The translations under genes were made by a program, and so were the position numbers. The notes below the pieces were generated by a model. It did no database searches, was not told where the DNA came from, and saw only the letters and a program-made list of their open reading frames with translations. From assembly GCA_027485695.1 (NCBI GenBank), contig JAIXQO010000002.1, positions 749,212-813,211 of the forward strand: DNA of 64,000 bases, given 5' to 3'. This document shows, in pieces, positions 16,347 to 24,841 of this stretch; position 1 is the first letter of the stretch, and each line of letters starts with the position of its first letter. Source of the stretch: Pseudomonadota bacterium. GTDB taxonomy: Bacteria > Bdellovibrionota > UBA1018.

Positions 16347-17557
16347 CGTGAACCTACGCTTTTCTCAGTTTGGGCGAGCATCTCACGTACTCCATTATTT
16401 CTATTGGGATCAGAGAGATAGGTCGCCACCTCTGAACGCCGCTCTGCTGTCGTTTCCGATGAACCGTAGTGCTGTCGGATGTACTGAGAAAAAACCGTGA
16501 GCATTTGTGAGGTCGAAAGACTCCTCGGACGGACGGACTGCAATTTTCCGTTGATTTCGGCTTTGAACGAATTCAAAAGAAAAAACGTCTTAAAAAGCCT
16601 CATCATTCCGGCAATCCCACCGTTGTAAGCATACTGCGAAAGGGCAAAGACGATTTCATTCTGACTCTTCTCCGACGCGTGCACAGTTCCGCTAGTGAAT
16701 CGCGGAACTACATCTTCGAATATTTTTCTGCCCACCAAATAGTTTTTTGCCCCGATAATATAAGCCGCCGTTGGCATGACCGGTTCGGACAAGAGTTCAC
16801 AGCTCTGACTCGAGTCCACCGGTGAATATCGCGCCAAAGTCGCAAGATTTGAGCATTGAGGATCAATCCTCAGACGATTGGATAAACCTCTCACCGCATT
16901 CCTTGCGATATTCATGTGGGCTTCGCTCATGTAAGGGTCGTTGAATTCGCCTTCTTTGAAATCGAGATCTCGAATAAAATCTACTGCGCCCGAAGTCAGC
17001 TGGGTAGCGCTCACCGCTCCGGTATGCGACACCATATTCATGTGCAATCCCGATTCGTGATTCCACAGTCCAAACAGTTCTCGAGCCTCAAGGCCCCCGC
17101 AATGAGCGACGGTTTTCAGTAAGATCGTCGAAACTCGCACGTAGTTTTCCGACAAACATGGCCTCGGAGCGAGTTTGAAATTTTTCCCGGAGCGAATGGT
17201 ATCCGTCGCACTTTTGCAGTGAACGAACCGGTGGATGGGATAACTGACTTGCGCGGCTTCGACACAACGGAGTTCTTTTGCAGTTGGAACCATTGGACGA
17301 GGCGTTACGCCGATGTTGTCTATGAATACGGGCGTCACCAATCTTGGTTCATTCCTGAAACAACGGTTCAAAAATGATGAGAAATCATTGGTTTGAGTAG
17401 GACGCCCCGAAAAACCAACGAGCTCACCGCCCAGCGTCCGCATCGTTCGGGCGAGCCCTGCCTCTAAATAGTTGTTCCGACTGTCACAGACCTCGTATCC
17501 GAATGAGTTCGTGCTCAGGAACAGTATGATCCAGAATAAATGAACGCTCGGTTTCAC
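16337..17557 (-). CDS. Secreted lytic-transglycosylase-like protein
   Basis: 406 residues with a signal peptide (MKPSVHLFWIILFLSTNSFG). The central segment LFGLWNHESGLHMNMVSHTGAVSATQLT follows the SLT/goose-lysozyme pattern: the catalytic Glu in H-E-S-G, then S-x-T-G-A and a Q-L strand in place of the usual GLMQL. A later SQYAYNGGIAGM resembles the AYNAG motif. Such enzymes cut peptidoglycan glycan strands. Eight or so cysteines suggest a disulfide-stabilised periplasmic or exported enzyme. The region before the SLT core is unassigned. Coupled to the small exported gene downstream. Confidence 0.7.
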   Translation of the reverse strand: MKPSVHLFWIILFLSTNSFGYEVCDSRNNYLEAGLARTMRTLGGELVGFSGRPTQTNDFSSFLNRCFRNEPRLVTPVFIDNIGVTPRPMVPTAKELRCVEAAQVSYPIHRFVHCKSATDTIRSGKNFKLAPRPCLSENYVRVSTILLKTVAHCGGLEARELFGLWNHESGLHMNMVSHTGAVSATQLTSGAVDFIRDLDFKEGEFNDPYMSEAHMNIARNAVRGLSNRLRIDPQCSNLATLARYSPVDSSQSCELLSEPVMPTAAYIIGAKNYLVGRKIFEDVVPRFTSGTVHASEKSQNEIVFALSQYAYNGGIAGMMRLFKTFFLLNSFKAEINGKLQSVRPRSLSTSQMLTVFSQYIRQHYGSSETTAERRSEVATYLSDPNRNNGVREMLAQTEKSVGSRCF

Positions 17558-17633
17558 CCTTCTAGACTACCAACCGGACGCACCACTTCGGATCGGAAAA
17601 TCTTGCCTAGTCGCTTAACAAGCGAAGGAGGTA

Positions 17634-19355
17634 TCAAGCGTTCTTAATTCGCTTGGAGCCCGACTTCACACGGATTGCAACCAAGGCAACAAATGCGAAT
17701 TGCGCAACCAAGAATCCCGCCACGGTCGACTGCCCGCCACTCGAGAACCCGTAAGAATGGAGTCCTACGCCGAGAACGAAATTCACACCGTACCAAGCCA
17801 TTACGACGAGCGCGAAACTCACGACCGTCCAGGCCGCGAATCCGAATGCTTTCATCCAACCCGTGTATCGTGCGTGCAAGACCGCGAGGTAACCGAGGAG
17901 CGCGATGAGTGCCCAGACTTCTTTTGGGTCCCAACCCCAAAAACGTCCCCAGGAATAGTCCGCCCAGACGCCGCCCAGGATCGTACCGGCCGCTAGCAGA
18001 ACCACACCAAACTGCATCGCTCGGTAAGAGAGATAATTCAGTGTCGTGATTTTCTGCATTCCGGTCGGCGTTAGATGCACTCCCTTGAGGTATTGAAAGA
18101 GTGCGACGTTGCCAATCCCCATCGTCAATGCCAGCGCCGCGTAACTGATCGTGATCGTAAGAACGTGGATCGTGAGCCACATATTCGAACGCAGCACTGG
18201 AACGAGCGGATGAATACCTGGGTCCATGACCACTGGCGCCGCATCAGCGACGATGAGCGTGAGCATTCCGAGTGTAGTTGAGACCGCGGTTAAAATTGGA
18301 TTTCGCTGCAGGTAATAGAGAACCAGTCCGAAGAATACGACACCAAACGCGACCCAGACGATCGATTCATACATGTTTGTTACGGGAGGGCGTCCAGCCA
18401 CATAGGAACGAACAACCATGCCCGAGATATGAAGCAGGAATCCGATCCCCGTGACGGCAAGAGCCGAACGCGTGAGGATTTTCTCGAGCTTTTTGCCCTT
18501 GAGCCAAATCGCCGCTGCCCACAAAAGCGCCGCAACCAAATAAAGAATCCACGCTTTCTGAAACGGGTGCACACGCTGGTACCACATCTCAGCGCCTACA
18601 CTGCTCGATGCTTCGCTATTCCAATCACTGCCCATCTCAGTCTTGACGAGCTCGTCGAGATCTTTGACCAGGCCCGAAAAATTCACGTGATCGCTATAGA
18701 GATAGGCGGAAAAAATCTTAAAATACTTCTCGCGCACTTTAGCTCCGGGCATCGCAGCGAAATCCACTCCATTCGCGGGATCGCCTTCGCGAAGCGCGAG
18801 CCAAGGCTGCGGGGAAGTTACGGGAATGACCTGCCAAGCTTGTCCGAGGATCACCGCACGATAGAGCGCTACGCGATTGATCACGCGTTTGAGTTCTTCG
18901 TTCCGCGGATCGGGCTTCGAGGTGATTGCGATCGGGGTTGCCTGCGCGGACATGCCACCGCCCACCTGCCCTGCTCCACTGGTCGCGTAGTCGATCAGGG
19001 ATGACTGATCGAGGAGTTCCTTCGGAGAAAAGCGCGTTTCTGCCTCGGCAAGGCCCAGCTGACGTTTCACGTCCGGGCGAGAGATCAGGATGAATCGCTC
19101 GTTCTCCCACTCTTTGGGAGAAGTAATCCACGAGAGGAGCAGCTCAGTGGATTTCCATCCCTTGAAACTCATGCGTCCGGTGACACCCAAAACCGTGTCC
19201 TGAGCAAAGGACTCAAACGGCTTCAGCCGCCCGCCCACCTGCACCGGAATCGCCTCGAGGCCGGAGAAATCAAACTCCGTTTTGCGTGTGGGCTCCGCTT
19301 GCGCGGCCACAATCGTCAAAGTCAGAAGACTCGATAAGAAGAATGATCGGATCAT
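17634..19355 (-). CDS. ccsA: System II cytochrome c maturation protein CcsA
   Basis: Heme handling and export subunit that works with ResB/Ccs1 to attach heme to apocytochromes c in the periplasm. 573 residues: a signal or first helix, an N-terminal periplasmic region of about 230 residues, then about eight membrane helices. The WWD heme-handling motif is WGRFWGWDPKEVWALI; flanking histidines are visible in TIHVLTIT, VLHARYTGW and VGLHSYGF. The large N-terminal soluble region is longer than in chloroplast CcsA and resembles that of fused CcsBA-type proteins, although ResB is separate here. The start overlaps the resB stop as ATGA. Confidence 0.93.
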   Translation of the reverse strand: MIRSFFLSSLLTLTIVAAQAEPTRKTEFDFSGLEAIPVQVGGRLKPFESFAQDTVLGVTGRMSFKGWKSTELLLSWITSPKEWENERFILISRPDVKRQLGLAEAETRFSPKELLDQSSLIDYATSGAGQVGGGMSAQATPIAITSKPDPRNEELKRVINRVALYRAVILGQAWQVIPVTSPQPWLALREGDPANGVDFAAMPGAKVREKYFKIFSAYLYSDHVNFSGLVKDLDELVKTEMGSDWNSEASSSVGAEMWYQRVHPFQKAWILYLVAALLWAAAIWLKGKKLEKILTRSALAVTGIGFLLHISGMVVRSYVAGRPPVTNMYESIVWVAFGVVFFGLVLYYLQRNPILTAVSTTLGMLTLIVADAAPVVMDPGIHPLVPVLRSNMWLTIHVLTITISYAALALTMGIGNVALFQYLKGVHLTPTGMQKITTLNYLSYRAMQFGVVLLAAGTILGGVWADYSWGRFWGWDPKEVWALIALLGYLAVLHARYTGWMKAFGFAAWTVVSFALVVMAWYGVNFVLGVGLHSYGFSSGGQSTVAGFLVAQFAFVALVAIRVKSGSKRIKNA

Positions 19356-20803
19356 AGAGGTTTAACCTCGCTCGTTTTTGGACGTTTACGAACTCGTTCC
19401 GTGAAAAGCAGGATCGTGCCGAGTACCAGAAGCAACGAGCCCAAATACTTGGCAAATCGTCCTGGATCTTGGTTCACCGAAAAAATAGAAGTCACCGGAC
19501 GCGGCTCGCCCGGGATGTAGCTCGATTGGTAAAAAATGAATCCACCGTGTTTGAGCGGCTCATTCATGCGAATCCAGAGATTTTGAGGTGCTTGAGAATC
19601 GCGCGTGTCGATCACGTTCACCTGAGAGGCAAAAGAGGCCGGATTTTTCGTACCTTGATAGTAGTCGATCTGAAATTTCTGAAGCTCAACCGCGAAAGGG
19701 AGTGTGACGCGCCTCGGGAAATACCCGAGTTGGATTTTTTTACCGCTCGTCTCGAGCTCCGCCCGTTCACCAAGCCCAAGCCAGACGCCTTCGGTGGCTC
19801 CGGTCGCCGTCAGGTGGATCGCACTCGAAGGTGCGCTCGTTCCAAACTGAATCTGGGACGGACTGTAGTCCACGCGAGAATCCGCGGAGAAATAGGTCTC
19901 CAAAATCTGGAGACGGGCGTCGATTTTCCACCCCAAATCAATCTCGATCGGCTGTGCAAGTACGCCGTCTTTTTCAATACGGATCGTGCCTTCTTTGTAG
20001 TTCTTCTCGCTGCCCAGAGAACGCCATTGGAGTTTGCCTGGTTCGCCATCGGCGAGAAATTGAATGATCGGACCGCGCTCGAGCTTGCCTTTGAAATTGA
20101 TCGAAGAGCTCCAGGTCACAACGGCCGGCCCGGCTTGCGTGCCGAACCAATTCGGATCCTTGGCCCAGATCCAGAACTCTTGTCCGCGGCGCATGAACGG
20201 GGGCGCCTTAGGCCCACCGTATAGACGAGCGCGAATGGCTCCAGTCATCGGTCCGGGTTTGGCGCTCGATAGAAAACTCACCTTGGAATCAGCATGCGAG
20301 AGGAACTGATCCACGGTAATACCGTGTTCTTGGAGAACCATCGGTTTAAAGTCCACGAACGGTGGACGCCAACCAATCTCCACCGTCTTAACGCCTTCAT
20401 CGCCTGCGATTAGGAGCAAAGGCTCGTTGATCTCTACGACAGATTCGCGCATGCCTTCGTCCACTCGCAACTGTCCGTCGATACCGAGTTTGAACGTCAG
20501 AAAGGATCCATAGAGTAGGATCAAAATCCCGAGATGCGCAGTTAAGAAAGCGGCGTGCTTCTTCTGCCAAGGAAGTCGCGAGAGCGCGACAAAAAGAATG
20601 ATGGCGCCAAATACGGTGAGAAGCGCGTAGAAATAAATCGATTGGTAGACGAAATACTGCGAGGTTGGCGTGTCGTACATCGACTCCAGGACGGTCGCCA
20701 CAATGAGAGAAAGGGTCAAGAGGGCGATCACGATGACCGCAAACTTCACCGAAATGAGCATTTTCCAGATCGACCAAATCGTCTGACGAACTAAACGCCG
20801 CAT
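19352..20803 (-). CDS. resB: Cytochrome c biogenesis protein ResB (Ccs1)
   Basis: Partner of CcsA in system II; thought to hold the apocytochrome in reduced form. 483 residues with the ResB layout: three N-terminal helices (KFAVIVIALLTLSLIVATVL, FYALLTVFGAIILFVAL, FLTAHLGILILLYGSFL), a large periplasmic domain and a last helix (YLGSLLLVLGTILLF) followed by a short basic cytosolic tail. The YQSIYFYALLTVF segment and HLGILILL with its His are family hallmarks. The ATG at 20803 is preceded by a strong GGAGG. It forms an operon with ccsA and probably with the 184-residue gene upstream. Confidence 0.93.
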   Translation of the reverse strand: MRRLVRQTIWSIWKMLISVKFAVIVIALLTLSLIVATVLESMYDTPTSQYFVYQSIYFYALLTVFGAIILFVALSRLPWQKKHAAFLTAHLGILILLYGSFLTFKLGIDGQLRVDEGMRESVVEINEPLLLIAGDEGVKTVEIGWRPPFVDFKPMVLQEHGITVDQFLSHADSKVSFLSSAKPGPMTGAIRARLYGGPKAPPFMRRGQEFWIWAKDPNWFGTQAGPAVVTWSSSINFKGKLERGPIIQFLADGEPGKLQWRSLGSEKNYKEGTIRIEKDGVLAQPIEIDLGWKIDARLQILETYFSADSRVDYSPSQIQFGTSAPSSAIHLTATGATEGVWLGLGERAELETSGKKIQLGYFPRRVTLPFAVELQKFQIDYYQGTKNPASFASQVNVIDTRDSQAPQNLWIRMNEPLKHGGFIFYQSSYIPGEPRPVTSIFSVNQDPGRFAKYLGSLLLVLGTILLFTERVRKRPKTSEVKPL

Positions 20804-20851
20804 TCCCCTACCTCCTCTGATCGAAAACGAATCGCCCGAATGATCGGAGCG

Positions 20852-21406
20852 TTAAGCGTGTTTCTGTGCGCGCGCGAACTCGGAGCCGACTTCTTTGCCC
20901 AGATCCTGAAGCAGCTCGCCCTTTTGAGAGAGCGGCACGCCAGCAAGACGGAGTACCTCGCGTTGCGCGAAACGCTCGCGCTCGAGCAAATCTTTCGGTA
21001 ACTGTTTCTCTTTGAATTCATCGAAGACGCGATCGTAGATGTAGGCGCGGAAAAATCCAGCGTTGCGACCGACCGTAACTTTGGTGCGGGAGCGGAGGTG
21101 ACGGGCGAAAAACCATTTGCGGCGCTGGCTCGGGCCGGTGAAATCGATGAGCAAATCGATTTTCTCAGGTGCGACTTCCGAAAGTGGAATGGCGAGCGTG
21201 CTGTAGAAATATACTTTTGAGCTTGGGTAGGTCAGATGGATTTTCTGCTCAAGCGCAGCGCGATCAAATACCATCCCTCGCGAGGACAGGACCACCAAGA
21301 CCACCTTGACTCCAGCGACTTTGAGTTCGCGGATTTTTTCTTCACCGGCGAGTTGGTTCAGGAAATGAGTGGATTCAGAATCGACCGTGTTGGCAAGATT
21401 TGACAT
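20852..21406 (-). CDS. Hypothetical protein upstream of resB
   Basis: 184 residues, basic, with no signal peptide. The segment IDLLIDFTGPSQRRKWFFARHL followed by SRTKVTVGRN recalls the N-terminal half of family-9 (heptosyl) glycosyltransferases, but the protein is too short for a whole enzyme and lacks the C-terminal half, so I assign no function. The stop lies 48 bases before the resB start on the same strand, suggesting cotranscription. The start ATG at 21406 follows GAGGATACTC. Confidence 0.6.
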   Translation of the reverse strand: MSNLANTVDSESTHFLNQLAGEEKIRELKVAGVKVVLVVLSSRGMVFDRAALEQKIHLTYPSSKVYFYSTLAIPLSEVAPEKIDLLIDFTGPSQRRKWFFARHLRSRTKVTVGRNAGFFRAYIYDRVFDEFKEKQLPKDLLERERFAQREVLRLAGVPLSQKGELLQDLGKEVGSEFARAQKHA

Positions 21407-21566
21407 GAGTATCCTCTGGATAAATAGCCCGTAACTATCCGTCTAAACAATGTGAATGAGCTGATTTTACCAAAGCTTATACGAAACGGCCACAAACTCT
21501 TGATCAAAGCCGAGTGAAACATGCCTACTTAACGGTGCATCATGCCGACCCGCCTGAAGTAAAAAT

Positions 21567-22904
21567 TCATTCATCCGAGTCGCGTTTTGTCTGATTTTTA
21601 GGAATGAATCGCCGGGGTTTCCGGTCCTCTTCGACCGGTTTAATCGGCGATGGTTTAACCGGGCGCGGACTTTCTGCCACACGAGGAGCTGCGTCGGTTT
21701 CGACTCCTGCCTCTGGACGCGGTTTACGCGGCTCGCGGCTGCCCGTAAACAGATCGTAGAGCTGGAAGCGGCACTCAATCGGGCCGTTCCAGACCGGGAT
21801 TCGTCTTGAAGCCTGAAGTCCGACTTCTTTGCCCAGTATCTGCTCAGGAACGAGAATTCCCGCCTTCCAGCCGGGGAAAACCTTTTTGAGCTGATCGCCC
21901 ACTTTGCGATAAAGCGGCACCAACTCCTGTGCGTCACCCAAGCGCTCTCCGTAAGGTGGATTTAATATCACCAAGCCCGTCTTGTCGGGAGCGGCGGTCC
22001 AATCGGCGAAATCACGACGTTCGAAATGAATCGCATCCTGAACTTGAGCGACTTCAGCATTGAGCTTGGCCTGCTGGAGAGTTCGAGCTCCGATATCGCA
22101 GGCATAGACTCGGCGACCATCGACAGGTCTCTCGGCTGCAATCGCTTCTTCTTTTAGCTTCTCCCAAAGTCCATTTGGATTCTGAAGCCAGCGATCAAAT
22201 CCATAACGTTCACGGAATCGACCGGGAGCGCGATTCATGAGCATCCACGCGCCTTCAATCACGAAGGTGCCGCTTCCGCACATGCCATCGAATAATGTTC
22301 CACCCTGAGCGGCGATCTCTGGCCAACGAGCCAGTCTGAGTAGAGCAGCCGCAAGATTCTCCTTGAGCGGAGCTTCGGTAAACGCCTTGCGATAACCCCG
22401 TTCGTGGAGCGGCTTACCAGAGAGATCGAGGTTCACGGTTGCGACGTCGTTTGCCAGATGAACTTGTATCTGAATATCCGGCGCATCCACGCGAACACTC
22501 GGACGCTCACCGGTGGTGCTGCGAAACTGATCAACGATCGCGTCCTTGGTTTTCTGCGCGCCGAATTGGGTGTGCGTGATCGCGGATTGCCGAGTGACGA
22601 AATCGATCGCAATCGTCTCATTCGGAGTGAAATGCTCCCGCCAACGAATCGATTTCACTCCGCCATAGAGTCGTTCGGGCGTCGGCGCCGAAAACGTATG
22701 CAAGCGCAGGTACACGCGCGAAGCGACGCGAGAATAGAGAATCACTCGATACGCATCTTCGATCTCACCTTCGAAAGAAACGCCGCCGGTTTCCCGAGGT
22801 TTCTCAGGCCACTTGGGTTTTCTATCTTTCAGGATCTCCAGAAGCTCCTCTTTGAGGCACTCCTCCAGACCTTTTGCTACGGTGACAAAAAATGCATGTG
22901 CCAT
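21567..22904 (-). CDS. RlmL-type 23S rRNA (guanine-N2) methyltransferase
   Basis: N2-guanine methyltransferase of the THUMP plus UPF0020 type. THUMP domain about residues 1-165; the linker NLDLSGKPLHERGYR and APLKENLAAALL are family signatures. SAM motif DGMCGSGTFVIEGA, acidic loop CDIGARTL, and catalytic NPPYGERLG. It corresponds to the N-terminal half of E. coli RlmL; the RlmK half is absent. Residues from about 390 form a Pro/Arg/Lys-rich, low-complexity tail not typical of the family, which could add RNA affinity. The peroxiredoxin gene ends 4 bases before its start, so they share a transcript. Confidence 0.88.
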   Translation of the reverse strand: MAHAFFVTVAKGLEECLKEELLEILKDRKPKWPEKPRETGGVSFEGEIEDAYRVILYSRVASRVYLRLHTFSAPTPERLYGGVKSIRWREHFTPNETIAIDFVTRQSAITHTQFGAQKTKDAIVDQFRSTTGERPSVRVDAPDIQIQVHLANDVATVNLDLSGKPLHERGYRKAFTEAPLKENLAAALLRLARWPEIAAQGGTLFDGMCGSGTFVIEGAWMLMNRAPGRFRERYGFDRWLQNPNGLWEKLKEEAIAAERPVDGRRVYACDIGARTLQQAKLNAEVAQVQDAIHFERRDFADWTAAPDKTGLVILNPPYGERLGDAQELVPLYRKVGDQLKKVFPGWKAGILVPEQILGKEVGLQASRRIPVWNGPIECRFQLYDLFTGSREPRKPRPEAGVETDAAPRVAESPRPVKPSPIKPVEEDRKPRRFIPKNQTKRDSDE

Positions 22905-22908
22905 ACAA

Positions 22909-23514
22909 TCACAGGTCTTTCAGGATCTGAGCGACATGTCCTTCGACTTTGACCTTGGAATAGAGCTTGCGCACGGTTCCCTTGCCTGACGAGTCAACAT
23001 CCACGATCACGGTCGTGCGTTCGATACCCATATACTGACGACCGTACAAGGATTTCTCGACCCAGACTCCGTAAGCCTCGGTCATTTTTCCCGACTCATC
23101 ACTGAGCAAGGCAAACGGTAGCGAGTACTTGTCCTTGAACTTGACGTGGCTCTTGACCGAATCGCGACTCACACCGAGCACCACCGCTCCTTTGGATTTC
23201 ACGCGCGAGAAAGAGTCGCGGAAATCGCAGCTTTCTTTCGTGCATCCTGGAGTGTCGTCTTTTGGGTAAAAGTAGATGACCAGGGTCTTACCTTTGAAAT
23301 CAGATAGAGAGACGATTTTACCGGAATCATCTGAAAGTGAAAACTGAGGTGCCGCCTGACCTTCCACCAGTATCGATGGTTTGGTTTTTTTCACTGCAGC
23401 CTGAGGCACGGACTTCTGCACGGGCGCTTTTTTTGCGGGAGCTTTTTTAGAGGCCAATTTTTTTGCGACAGACTTTTTTGCGATCGTTTTCTTCTTCGAG
23501 ACTTTCTTAGCCAT
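22909..23514 (-). CDS. bcp: Peroxiredoxin (Bcp/PrxQ type) with a histone-H1-like Lys/Ala tail
   Basis: Thiol peroxidase. The core from about residue 50 is a typical PrxQ: FYPKDDTPGCTKESCDFRDSF carries the peroxidatic Cys in TPGCT and a resolving Cys five residues on; GVSRDSVKSHVKF and LLSDESGKMTEAYGVW follow. The first 45 residues are an added low-complexity tail of repeated KK, AKK and APAKKAP units, like histone H1 or bacterial H1-like (AlgP, Hc1) proteins, and might hold the enzyme on DNA or RNA. It overlaps the upstream RlmI-like gene by 8 bases. Confidence 0.92.
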   Translation of the reverse strand: MAKKVSKKKTIAKKSVAKKLASKKAPAKKAPVQKSVPQAAVKKTKPSILVEGQAAPQFSLSDDSGKIVSLSDFKGKTLVIYFYPKDDTPGCTKESCDFRDSFSRVKSKGAVVLGVSRDSVKSHVKFKDKYSLPFALLSDESGKMTEAYGVWVEKSLYGRQYMGIERTTVIVDVDSSGKGTVRKLYSKVKVEGHVAQILKDL

Positions 23515-24775
23515 TCTTCTCTCCTGAGAGCTGAATCCAGCCCATTTTCATTTTCAGGTATTTGCCTTCGGGAAACCCGGACTTCAGCGGATGATCAGCA
23601 GACTGCTGTCCTGCTGAGATCCAACTCACGGATTTTTCGGAGTTCTTTTCTGCATACGCGAGCACCTCCAAGAACGTCGATTCGTCGAGAAGCTGCGAAC
23701 AAGAGCTCGACACGAACCAACCGCCGGGACGAGCGGCACGCAGAGCTTCGCGATTGAGTTTCTGATAAGCGCGAACCCCTTGCGGGATGGACTTACGATT
23801 TTGAATGAGCGCAGGTGGATCACAAATGACGATGTCGAAATTCTTGTCCGTCAGAGTCTCAAGATCCTTGAGAACATCGGATTTTTTTGCGATCGCGATA
23901 CCGCCGGCTGCTCTCACGTTCTGAGTAGCAAACTCGAGCGCCTGAGCGGACAAGTCCATCAGCGTGCACTCCACCGTAGCGCCACGAGACTTTAAGAAAC
24001 TCGCGAGATGAGTTGACCATTGTCCGACGTAACAGCAGATGTCGAGGACGCGAACTTTCTTGCCGCTCCAATCGATGCTCGACAACCGACGGATCAGCTC
24101 CGCGACGTTCTCGGCTTGGTCGAGAAAAAAACCCGTTTTTTGTCCATCTCGAAATGAAATTTTAAAGGTCATCGTACCGCCGGATGGCGTTGCTACGACG
24201 ATTTCATTCGTTGCCCCCAAACTCTCGGGACATTCCACCTCAGAAACGAGACCCTCGAGTTCGCGGTGTCGCACGTCATTTCTGAAAACGATTTCGGAAA
24301 TAGAAGGATCCACCTGACGAATCGCCGAACGCAATAAGTCTTTGAGGCGATCGGCTCCCGACGTATGGCATTGAACCACTGCGACTCGCTGGCCCGAGGC
24401 GAGCAGATAATCCTCAATGATGAGACCTGGGAAATCGTCACCTTCGCCGTGAATCCATCGATAGCTTGCTTTCGTGAGACCGAGCGTCTCGCGAAGTGAC
24501 CGTGCTTTTTTTAAAATACGAGCGAGACCCGATTCCGTCATCCACTCACGAGCGGACTCATCGCGAGTGACGGCACGAAACGCGATCAGGGAATTCTTGT
24601 TGCCGTAGCCGTGCGCGAGAAATGTGCCGCCTGGATCAACGAGCGTGACGGGCGCGCCATTCGCTTGGAGGCCATCACAAGATTGAACCTCGTTAGAAAA
24701 TACCCAAGGGTGGCCACCGCGAAAACGACGGTCCATACCCTTTTTCAGGCGCCAAACAACGGGAGACTCTTGCAT
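23507..24775 (-). CDS. RlmI-like class I rRNA (cytosine-5) methyltransferase with PUA domain
   Basis: 422 residues. The N-terminal PUA domain opens with the family phrase RRFRGGHPWVFSNEV and GTFLAHGYGNKNSLIAFR. A central EEHGR-like region is followed by the Rossmann domain: DGQKTGFFLDQAENVAEL, VRVLDICCYVGQWSTHLA (SAM loop) and VICDPPALIQNRKS (catalytic DPPA). YQKLNREALRAARPGGWFVSSSCSQ is typical of RlmI/RlmK. E. coli RlmI makes m5C1962 in 23S rRNA; the same site is likely here but not proven. It heads the three-gene block with the peroxiredoxin and the RlmL-type gene. Confidence 0.85.
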   Translation of the reverse strand: MQESPVVWRLKKGMDRRFRGGHPWVFSNEVQSCDGLQANGAPVTLVDPGGTFLAHGYGNKNSLIAFRAVTRDESAREWMTESGLARILKKARSLRETLGLTKASYRWIHGEGDDFPGLIIEDYLLASGQRVAVVQCHTSGADRLKDLLRSAIRQVDPSISEIVFRNDVRHRELEGLVSEVECPESLGATNEIVVATPSGGTMTFKISFRDGQKTGFFLDQAENVAELIRRLSSIDWSGKKVRVLDICCYVGQWSTHLASFLKSRGATVECTLMDLSAQALEFATQNVRAAGGIAIAKKSDVLKDLETLTDKNFDIVICDPPALIQNRKSIPQGVRAYQKLNREALRAARPGGWFVSSSCSQLLDESTFLEVLAYAEKNSEKSVSWISAGQQSADHPLKSGFPEGKYLKMKMGWIQLSGEKNG

Positions 24776-24841
24776 GGGTCTGATTTATCACAATAGGTTC
24801 GGCTGGGCACCTTCTCTTCATTAGTATATCCTCTGGTTCAA

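Noticed and set aside
19469-20224. 251-residue plus-strand ORF over resB
   Set aside because: Antisense shadow rich in Arg and Leu; resB is unambiguous.
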